Shown in pieces: positions 35,307 through 41,561 of a stretch of 64,000 nt of DNA. The DNA lies in assembly GCF_018035235.1 (NCBI RefSeq), contig NZ_WPCV01000002.1, forward strand, positions 186,001 to 250,000, in the 5' to 3' direction. The translations under genes were made by a program, and so were the position numbers. Under the pieces are notes generated by a model that was given only the letters and a program-made list of their open reading frames with translations, was not told the origin of the DNA and ran no database searches. Position 1 is the stretch's first letter. Each line of letters opens with the position of its first letter. Source of the DNA: Citrobacter sp. On2M (GTDB taxonomy: Bacteria > Pseudomonadota > Gammaproteobacteria > Enterobacterales > Enterobacteriaceae).

Positions 35307-35353
35307 TACTCGTTAAGGCGTAAATTTTTTAATAATAAAAAAGGAAGTGAGCA

Positions 35354-35740
35354 ATGCGTAAACACCTGTTAGCGATCGTCGCGGCTTCAACGCTGGTTCT
35401 TGGTTCTTCTGCGTTTGCAGCCGATCTCGAAGATGACATGGGGATCCTCAACGACAACCTGAAGATCGTCGAAAAAACGGATAATGCGACTGAACTGAAA
35501 GATGCGTTAACCAAAATGCGTGCAGCCGCGCTGGACGCTCAAAAAGGAACACCGCCGAAGCTGGAAAGCAAATCCCCGGACAGCCCGGAGATGAAGGATT
35601 TCCGCCACGGTTTTGACACACTGATCGGTCAGATTGATGGCGCGCTTAAGCTGGCGAACGAAGGTAAAGTCAAAGAGGCGAAAGCCGTTGCGGAAGACAT
35701 GAAAACCACGCGCAACGAAAACCACAAGAAGTTCCGCTAA
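35354..35740 (+). CDS. cybC: Soluble cytochrome b562
   Basis: 128 residues. A signal peptide ([25 protein letters not shown]) precedes a four-helix bundle. The mature protein has the heme ligands Met7 (ADLEDDM) and a His in the C-terminal [11 protein letters not shown] segment. It is a periplasmic electron carrier of uncertain partner. The gene is intact here and follows pmbA by about 47 bases. Confidence 0.96.
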   Translation: MRKHLLAIVAASTLVLGSSAFAADLEDDMGILNDNLKIVEKTDNATELKDALTKMRAAALDAQKGTPPKLESKSPDSPEMKDFRHGFDTLIGQIDGALKLANEGKVKEAKAVAEDMKTTRNENHKKFR

Positions 35741-35747
35741 TCTACGC

Positions 35748-35777
35748 TATCCGGCCTGCATAACCGTGGGCCGGATA
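35748..35777. repeat. REP element after cybC
   Basis: TATCCGGCC (35748-35756) and GGCCGGATA (35769-35777) are inverted arms of a REP unit and likely mark the end of the cybC transcript. Confidence 0.75.
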
Positions 35778-35884
35778 AGACGCTGCGTCACAACACCCCA
35801 TAAGTAAACGCTATACCCATCACATTTTTTCATTTTTATCGTCCATTCATTGTTCGTATCGCCGTCCATTTTTCGGCTCACTCT

Positions 35885-35900
35885 TGCGATCTCAATCACA
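35885..35900. promoter_or_regulatory. CRP-type binding site upstream of the unknown operon
   Basis: TGCGA-TCTCAA-TCACA fits the TGTGA-N6-TCACA consensus with one mismatch, about 170 bases before the first gene. It suggests catabolite control, in keeping with a carbon-source operon. The surrounding 330-base gap (35741-36070) otherwise holds only the REP element and the palindrome at 35965. Confidence 0.55.
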
Positions 35901-35964
35901 TTCTTCCAGTGATAAATCGTGAACCCGACCCATTTTGCGGCGCAGATCACTAACGCTGACCCCC

Positions 35965-35984
35965 TTTCCACTTCGAAGTGGAAA
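35965..35984. promoter_or_regulatory. Perfect 20-bp palindrome, candidate operator of the unknown operon
   Basis: TTTCCACTTC followed by its exact reverse complement, with no spacer, lies about 87 bases before the first gene. This is the best candidate binding site for the PRD/EIIA regulator encoded at the end of the cluster. It could also form an RNA hairpin, but no T-tract follows. Confidence 0.6.
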
Positions 35985-36070
35985 ACAACTCGCTACAAAC
36001 TTTTAACCCCCACCGCTAATTTATCCCCAGAGCCATTAGTGGGGTAAGACGAGTGAATAACGGAGCTGTA

Positions 36071-36379
36071 ATGAATGACATGGGGGAATCGGTGGAACTG
36101 GCCGACCGCATGCTGGCACAGGTGTATGCCTTGCTGCGTGAACGCCACATTATTCCCAACGCTGTACAGGAACAGATGCTGACGTCGCATGTTCGCGCCA
36201 TGGCGCACCGCTCGGTAACGGGTGAACCCTTACCTGAAGTCGATGCCAGCTTGTTTGATGAAATTTCTGCCGAATCAATGGCGCTTGCCCGCGACGTGGT
36301 TGCCGAGTTTGGCAACCTTCCTGAGGAAGAGGCCTGGCTGCTGTCGGTGCACTTCGAAGTCGCAAAAGACAACCTTTAA
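36071..36379 (+). CDS. Stand-alone PRD-domain protein, first gene of the unknown operon
   Basis: 102 residues from the ATG at 36071 (CGGAG upstream); a GTG at 36053 would add six residues. The whole protein is one PTS-regulation domain, with both typical histidine contexts: MLTSHVRAMAHR and EEAWLLSVHFEVAKDN. PRDs are phosphorylated by PTS proteins to report sugar flux. With no DNA-binding part it probably works by protein contact with the operon's transporter proteins or regulator. This is inference; the domain call is firm. Confidence 0.82.
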   Translation: MNDMGESVELADRMLAQVYALLRERHIIPNAVQEQMLTSHVRAMAHRSVTGEPLPEVDASLFDEISAESMALARDVVAEFGNLPEEEAWLLSVHFEVAKDNL

Positions 36380-36389
36380 GGAGCAAAAG

Positions 36390-36752
36390 ATGGAACAGAT
36401 TACCGTAGTGATTGGCGATCGTCTGGGTAAAGGCCAGAAAGTGGCGGCAGGCGTTGAGAAAGCGGGTGGCCGTGCGGTTGTGGTACCAGGCGTTGCGGCT
36501 GACATGAAGCTGGGTGACGTAATGAAAGCGGAAAACGCCACCTTTGGTATCTCGTTTTGCGGCAGCGGTGGGGCGGGGGCAATTACCGCGCAGAACAAAT
36601 ACGGCTACAAGGCGAAATACGGCATGCGCTCGGTTGATGAAGGCGTCACCGCCATCAACGAAGGTTGCAACGTGCTGGGGTTCGGTTTTATGGACAAAGA
36701 AGAGCTCGGTGAACGCCTGGTTCAGGCGTGGCAAAAGAAACACGGCGCTTAA
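36390..36752 (+). CDS. Small glycine-rich 'SFCGS' family protein of unknown function
   Basis: 120 residues starting MEQITVVIGDRLGKGQKVAAG behind AAGGAGCAAAAG. The hallmark is FGISFCGSGGAGAIT with Cys57, followed by a KYGYKAKYGMRSVDEGV block. I recognise it as the family found next to DUF4310-4312 genes (Enterococcus EF_0830 type). The beta-strand, CGSG loop, helix layout recalls the phosphocysteine loop of PTS EIIB proteins, but this similarity is only by eye. Function unknown. Confidence 0.8.
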   Translation: MEQITVVIGDRLGKGQKVAAGVEKAGGRAVVVPGVAADMKLGDVMKAENATFGISFCGSGGAGAITAQNKYGYKAKYGMRSVDEGVTAINEGCNVLGFGFMDKEELGERLVQAWQKKHGA

Positions 36753-36754
36753 GC

Positions 36755-37054
36755 ATGAAAGAGCAATTCACCACCACGGTGAGAGTCACTGGCAAGGGCG
36801 AGGCAAAAGCGCGCGCCTTTGCCGACGCCCTGAACCACGTTCAGGCTGCGGTGATGAAAGCGTCGCCGCATATCTTACTGCGTATTGAGCCACAGGATGT
36901 GCAGGTTGTTCAAGCGCGTGAAACGGTGCGCAAAGAGGCGTTTTTATTTCTCTTTCTGCGCCGGGAAAGACGCACCTTCAGCGTGGAGCTGGATGTGACC
37001 GTCAACGTGACTGCCATCAATCTCGACAAGGTGGATTTCGTTACGCAACGCTGA
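36755..37054 (+). CDS. DUF4312-type small cytoplasmic protein
   Basis: 99 residues from the ATG at 36755, two bases after the previous stop. It has a ferredoxin-like alternation (TTTVRVTGKGEAKARAFADALNHVQAAVM) and a basic centre (FLFLRRERRTFSVELDVTVNV). It belongs to the conserved gene set of EF_0831 type; no function is known. Tight spacing argues for a complex with the SFCGS protein and the membrane subunits. Confidence 0.78.
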   Translation: MKEQFTTTVRVTGKGEAKARAFADALNHVQAAVMKASPHILLRIEPQDVQVVQARETVRKEAFLFLFLRRERRTFSVELDVTVNVTAINLDKVDFVTQR

Positions 37055-37076
37055 TTCTTTATTAAAAGGCATAAAT

Positions 37077-37853
37077 ATGTTCCTGATAATATTAATAAAA
37101 TCGCTCATCATTGGTGGCCTGGTTGGCGTCGGTGTCGGCGCTGGGGCTGCACGCATGTTTCATGCGCCTACCACTCAAGGGATGGGCGCGTTTCGTACTC
37201 TGGGAGAACTGAATTCCTGTGAAGGGGATCCGGCTTCTCACTTCTCGTTCGGCCTGGGCTTCTTCTTTAACGCCTGGGCTTCTTCCGTTGCGGCGGGAGC
37301 GTTCACGCAGGACGTTGACCATCGCATCATCCCCAACTGGGGCGCCGCCGCGCTGATGGTTAAAAACCGCAACGTCGGCGAAACGCTGCACGATCCCAAA
37401 CGCATGGCGATTGCCTGTGGCGTTATCGGGATGATTGTCGTGACCTTCCTGAACCTCACCGCGTCATCCGTACCGGAAGCGCTGCAAGTTACTGCCGTCA
37501 AGGTACTGGTGCCTGCGGCTAACCTGCTGGTTAACACCGTGATGCCAGTGATTTTCTGGCTGGCGGCGATCGATGCCGGTAAGAAATCAGGTTTCTGGGC
37601 CACCGTTTTTGGCGGCGCGGCGCAACTGATTATGGGCAACGCCGTCCCGGGTCTGGTCCTTGGTATTTTGATCGGTAAAGGCGTGGAAGAAAGCGGCTGG
37701 AACCACGTTACCAAAGTCATGATGGTGGCTATTGTTGCACTGTTTGTCCTGAGCGGCTTCTTCCGCGGCTTCGATATGAAGATGATCGAATCCTTCCATC
37801 TGACTGTGCCTGGCTGGTTGGAACTTATCCATAACTCACTCAGCGGCAAATAA
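37077..37853 (+). CDS. DUF4311-type polytopic membrane protein
   Basis: 258 residues with about six to seven hydrophobic helices. The start MFLIILIKSLIIGGLVGVGVGAGAARMFHAP is followed by the loop HFSFGLGFFFNAWASSVAAGAFTQDVDHRIIPNWGAAALM. It is the EF_0832-type protein of the conserved cluster. I find no resemblance to classical PTS EIIC/EIID, ABC permeases or MFS proteins. It is a likely channel or transporter subunit of an uncharacterised system. Confidence 0.8.
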   Translation: MFLIILIKSLIIGGLVGVGVGAGAARMFHAPTTQGMGAFRTLGELNSCEGDPASHFSFGLGFFFNAWASSVAAGAFTQDVDHRIIPNWGAAALMVKNRNVGETLHDPKRMAIACGVIGMIVVTFLNLTASSVPEALQVTAVKVLVPAANLLVNTVMPVIFWLAAIDAGKKSGFWATVFGGAAQLIMGNAVPGLVLGILIGKGVEESGWNHVTKVMMVAIVALFVLSGFFRGFDMKMIESFHLTVPGWLELIHNSLSGK

Positions 37854-37864
37854 CGGAGGCCATC

Positions 37865-38509
37865 ATGGAACAGAATAAAGGTTTTTGGTTCGCTGACTGG
37901 TCGTTCCCGATCTTCGTTGGCCTGCTCTCCTCTGGCGTATTTGCCGGAACGCACATGTACTACCTGTACGGTATCGGCGCATTTAACGAAGTCGCTTTTG
38001 TGGCGATGCTAAAGGCGGGAATGGACACCGGCTCTTACGGAGCGGTGGCGGCATTTGGCGCAAGCTTCCTGTTTGCCCGCATCATTGAAGGTTCGCTGGT
38101 GGGGATTCTGGATATCGGCGGCGCGATTCAGACCGGAGTCGGGTTAGGTGTTCCGGCGCTGTTGCTGGGCGCGGGCATTATCTTCCCGGTCGCCAACTTC
38201 GCCGCCTCTCTGGTCACCGGCCTGGTGATTGGCCTGGCGATTGGCTACATCATCATCCTGGCGCGTAAGTTCACCATCAATCAGAGCGATTCAACCTACG
38301 GGGCGGACGTCATGATGGGGGCCGGTAACGCCTCTGGCCGCTTCCTCGGGCCATTGATTATCCTCAGCGCGATGACCGCTTCTATCCCTATCGGCATCGG
38401 TTCGCTGGCAGGTGCGCTGCTGTTTTACCTGTGGCAAAAACCGATCACCGGCGGGGCGATCCTTGGGGCAATGATCCTCGGTTCAATCTTCCCGATTGCC
38501 ATTAGCTAA
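37865..38509 (+). CDS. DUF4310-type polytopic membrane protein
   Basis: 214 residues with about six helices, starting MEQNKGFWFADWSFPIFVGLLSSGVFAGTHMYYLYGIGAFNEVAF and ending in hydrophobic ILGAMILGSIFPIAIS. It follows the DUF4311 gene by 11 bases behind ACGGAGG. Glycine-rich helices such as GASFLFARIIEGSLVGILDIGGAIQTGVG suggest close helix packing. It is the likely second membrane subunit of the same complex (EF_0833 type). Confidence 0.8.
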   Translation: MEQNKGFWFADWSFPIFVGLLSSGVFAGTHMYYLYGIGAFNEVAFVAMLKAGMDTGSYGAVAAFGASFLFARIIEGSLVGILDIGGAIQTGVGLGVPALLLGAGIIFPVANFAASLVTGLVIGLAIGYIIILARKFTINQSDSTYGADVMMGAGNASGRFLGPLIILSAMTASIPIGIGSLAGALLFYLWQKPITGGAILGAMILGSIFPIAIS

Positions 38510-38519
38510 CTGTTGATTT

Positions 38520-38555
38520 GTAGGCCGGATAAGGCGGTTACGCCGCCATCCGGCA
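38520..38555. repeat. REP element inside the unknown operon
   Basis: GTAGGCCGGATAAGGCGG...CCGCCATCCGGC lies between the DUF4310 gene and the amidohydrolase gene. It divides the transport half of the operon from the enzyme half and may set their relative expression. Confidence 0.8.
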
Positions 38556-38567
38556 AAGGAGAGAGCG

Positions 38568-39701
38568 ATGTTTGATTTACTCCTGCGCCGTGCGCGCCTC
38601 GTTGACGATACGGTGAGCGATATTGCGCTGAAAGACGGCAAAATTGCGGCGTTGGGCAACGTTGATGGCCCAGCGCTGAAAACCATTGAGCTCGGCGGCG
38701 AGTGCTACGTCAGCGCAGGCTGGATTGATTCCCACGTTCACTGTTACCCGAAATCCCCGATTTATCACGACCAGCCGGACAGCGTCGGTATTGCGACTGG
38801 CGTCACCACGGTCGTGGATGCGGGCAGTACCGGGGCGGATGATATCGACGATTTTTACACCTTGACCCGGGAAGCGACGACTGAAGTGTATGCGCTGCTG
38901 AACATCTCCCGTGTTGGGCTTATTGCCCAGAATGAGCTGGCTAACATGGCCAATATTGACGCCGATGCGGTGCGGCAGGCAGTGAAACGCTATCCTGATT
39001 TTATCGTCGGCCTGAAGGCACGCATGAGCAGCAGCGTGGTCGGTGAAAACGGCATCACCCCGCTGGATCGTGCCAAAGAGATGCAAAAAGAGAATGGCGA
39101 CCTGCCGCTGATGGTGCACATCGGCAACAACCCGCCGAATCTCGATGAGATCGCCGAACGCCTGAGTGCGGGCGACATTATTACCCACTGCTACAACGGT
39201 AAGCCGAACCGCATTCTGACGCCGCAAGGCGAGCTGCGCGCATCTGTCACGCGGGCGCTGCAACGTGGAGTCCGTCTGGACGTTGGCCACGGCACCGCCA
39301 GCCTGAGCTTTGCGGTGGCAAAACGCGCTATCGGTCTTGGCATTTTGCCGCACACCATCAGCTCCGATATTTATTGCCGCAACCGTATCAGCGGTCCTGT
39401 GTATTCCCTGGCGAATGTGATGTCGAAATTTCTCGCCATTGGGATGTCGCTCCCGCAGGTCATCGAGTGCGTGACCGCCAATGCCGCTGACGGCCTGCGT
39501 CTGAAACAGAAAGGGCGACTGCAGGTTGGTCTGGATGCTGATTTGACCCTCTTTACGCTTAAGCGCCAGCCAACCGTGCTGGTAGATGCAGAAAACGACA
39601 GCCTGCAGGCTGAACAACTGCTGGTGCCGCTTGCCGCAATACGTGCGGGCAAGGGCTATATGACCGAACAAGGGAGCGCGGAACATGCCTTCGATTTTTG
39701 A
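38568..39701 (+). CDS. Metal-dependent amidohydrolase/deacetylase of the unknown operon
   Basis: 377 residues of the dihydroorotase-like amidohydrolase superfamily. The visible metal ligands are H56 and H58 (WIDSHVHCY), K150 (FIVGLKAR, position of the carbamylated lysine), H184 (LMVHIGNNPP), H207 (DIITHCYNG) and D267 (ISSDIY). It should hydrolyse an amide, acetamide or cyclic imide/lactam of the imported compound before the PLP enzyme acts. Related proteins are annotated as the EF_0837 family with no proven substrate. The start at 38568 follows GGAGAGCG. Confidence 0.85.
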   Translation: MFDLLLRRARLVDDTVSDIALKDGKIAALGNVDGPALKTIELGGECYVSAGWIDSHVHCYPKSPIYHDQPDSVGIATGVTTVVDAGSTGADDIDDFYTLTREATTEVYALLNISRVGLIAQNELANMANIDADAVRQAVKRYPDFIVGLKARMSSSVVGENGITPLDRAKEMQKENGDLPLMVHIGNNPPNLDEIAERLSAGDIITHCYNGKPNRILTPQGELRASVTRALQRGVRLDVGHGTASLSFAVAKRAIGLGILPHTISSDIYCRNRISGPVYSLANVMSKFLAIGMSLPQVIECVTANAADGLRLKQKGRLQVGLDADLTLFTLKRQPTVLVDAENDSLQAEQLLVPLAAIRAGKGYMTEQGSAEHAFDF

Positions 39702-40803
39702 GAAATACGATTTAAAACAGGTAATTAACACATCAGGCCGTATGACGGCACTTGGCGTCTCCACGCCGCGACCAGAAGTGGTTCAGGTCGCGATGGCGGG
39801 AATGAATCAGTACTTCGAAATGAAAGATCTGGTCAATAAAACCGGCGACTACATCGCGAAATTACTGGAAGTGGAAGGGGCGACAGTCGTTTCCTGCGCG
39901 TCGGCGGGAATCGCCCAGTCGGTGGCTGCGGTGCTGGTTAAAGATAGCGACTGGCTGCTGGAAAATCTGCACGTTACGCCCATCGAGAACAACGAAATCG
40001 TGCTGCCCAGAGGCCACAACGTCAACTTTGGCGCACCGGTAGGCACTATGGTGGCGCTCGGCGGCGGTAAGCTGGTGGAAGCGGGCTATGCCAATGAATG
40101 TTCCGCGGCACAGCTGGCGGCGGCCATTACGCCGCGCACGGCGGCGATTCTTTATATCAAATCTCACCACTGTGTACAGAAAAGTATGCTCAGCGTGGAG
40201 CAGGCCGCGGTGGTGGCGCGCACGCATAATCTGCCGCTGATTGTGGACGCAGCGGCGGAAGAAGATTTGCAGTGCTACTACCGCCTTGGTGCGGACCTGG
40301 TGATTTACAGCGGCGCAAAGGCGATTGAAGGGCCAACCAGCGGTCTGGTGATCGGCAAAACCCAGTACGTTGAGTGGGTGAAGCGCCAGACGGCGGGGAT
40401 TGGCCGGGCGATGAAGGTGGGCAAAGAGGGTATTCTTGGCCTGACCTGCGCTATCGAACTGTATCTGAACGCGCAAAAAGAGAGTGGCGCGGAGATGGTC
40501 GAGAAAATGACGCCGTTCATTAATGCGCTGAATACCTTTAATGGCGTCAGTGCCCGCGTGGTGTGGGATGGCGCTGGGCGCGACATCGCCCGTACGGAAA
40601 TTAAGTTTGACGAAGCGGTAACCGGTATCGCCACGGGCGAACTGGTTGAAGCCCTGAAACAAGGCGAGTACGCGATTTACTTCCGTGGTTACAAAGCCAA
40701 CGAAGGCATTATCGAGGCCGATGTGCGCAGCGTCGATCGCGCGCAACTGGAAATTGTGGCCCGTCGAATTGGTGAAGTGATTTCACAGGAGAAAAACGCA
40801 TGA
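39685..40803 (+). CDS. SelA-like PLP enzyme related to D-glucosaminate-6-phosphate ammonia-lyase (DgaE)
   Basis: 372 residues, overlapping the amidohydrolase gene by 17 bases. Fold-type I PLP pattern: CASAGIAQSVAAV loop, Asp in PLIVDAAAEEDL, and the Schiff-base lysine K212 in DLVIYSGAKAIEGPTSG. It belongs to the family containing Salmonella DgaE, which removes ammonia from D-glucosaminate-6-phosphate to give 2-keto-3-deoxygluconate-6-phosphate. An equivalent elimination on a related amino-sugar acid is the best guess. Confidence 0.8.
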   Translation: MPSIFEKYDLKQVINTSGRMTALGVSTPRPEVVQVAMAGMNQYFEMKDLVNKTGDYIAKLLEVEGATVVSCASAGIAQSVAAVLVKDSDWLLENLHVTPIENNEIVLPRGHNVNFGAPVGTMVALGGGKLVEAGYANECSAAQLAAAITPRTAAILYIKSHHCVQKSMLSVEQAAVVARTHNLPLIVDAAAEEDLQCYYRLGADLVIYSGAKAIEGPTSGLVIGKTQYVEWVKRQTAGIGRAMKVGKEGILGLTCAIELYLNAQKESGAEMVEKMTPFINALNTFNGVSARVVWDGAGRDIARTEIKFDEAVTGIATGELVEALKQGEYAIYFRGYKANEGIIEADVRSVDRAQLEIVARRIGEVISQEKNA

Positions 40804-41540
40804 AACTGACCCCTAACTTTTATCGCGACCGCGTCTGCCTGAACGTGCTGGCGGGCTCCAAAGAAAATGCGCGGGAGATTTACGCGGCAGCGGAAGGACA
40901 CGTGCTGGTCGGCGTGTTGTCAAAAAATTATCCGGATGTCGCAAGCGCGGTCGCGGATATGCGTGAATACGCAGCGCTTATCGACAATGCGCTCTCCGTG
41001 GGATTGGGGGCAGGCGACCCAAACCAGTCGGCGATGGTCAGTGAGATCTCTCGTCAGGTACAGCCGCAGCATGTTAATCAAGTCTTTACCGGTGTGGCAA
41101 CCAGTCGTGCGCTGTTGGGCCAGCAGGAGACGGTAGTCAACGGTCTGGTCTCGCCAACGGGTACGCCGGGGATGGTGAAAATCTCCACCGGTCCGCTGAG
41201 CAGCCAGACATCGGACGGTATTGTACCGGTAGAAACCGCGATTGCGTTGCTCAAAGATATGGGTGGTAGCTCGATTAAATACTTCCCGATGGGCGGCCTG
41301 AAATGCCGTGATGAGTACATTGCCGTAGCGCAGGCCTGTGCCCGGCATGACTTCTGGCTGGAGCCTACCGGGGGTATCGATCTGGATAATTTCACTGAAA
41401 TCCTGCAGATCGCTCTGGATGCCGGAGTGAGCAAAATCATTCCTCACATCTATAGTTCGATTATTGATAAGGTGAGTGGTAACACCCGCCCGGATGACGT
41501 GCGCCAGTTGATGGCGATGACCCGGGCTTGCGTAGGCTAA
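40800..41540 (+). CDS. KDPG-aldolase-like enzyme related to DgaF
   Basis: 246 residues; the ATG overlaps the previous stop by ATGA. It is a TIM-barrel class I aldolase-like protein of the DgaF/EF_0839 type, with GGSSIKYFPMGGLKCRDEYIAV carrying the probable Schiff-base lysine and FWLEPTGGIDLDNFTEIL the phosphate-binding region. The DgaF relative cleaves 2-keto-3-deoxygluconate-6-phosphate to pyruvate and glyceraldehyde-3-phosphate, so the operon probably feeds lower glycolysis. Confidence 0.82.
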   Translation: MKLTPNFYRDRVCLNVLAGSKENAREIYAAAEGHVLVGVLSKNYPDVASAVADMREYAALIDNALSVGLGAGDPNQSAMVSEISRQVQPQHVNQVFTGVATSRALLGQQETVVNGLVSPTGTPGMVKISTGPLSSQTSDGIVPVETAIALLKDMGGSSIKYFPMGGLKCRDEYIAVAQACARHDFWLEPTGGIDLDNFTEILQIALDAGVSKIIPHIYSSIIDKVSGNTRPDDVRQLMAMTRACVG

Positions 41541-41561
41541 CTGACAGATGAGGAGACTGAC

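Noticed and set aside
35790-36050. Sigma-54 promoter expected for a LevR/DgaR-type operon
   Set aside because: No TGGCAC-N5-TTGC match was found, and the linked regulator has no AAA+ sigma-54-interaction domain.
36053-38509. Reading the operon as a mannose-family PTS (EIIA, EIIB, EIIC, EIID)
   Set aside because: The first protein is a PRD, not an EIIA; the second has no mannose-type EIIB histidine site; the two membrane proteins do not resemble EIIC/EIID.
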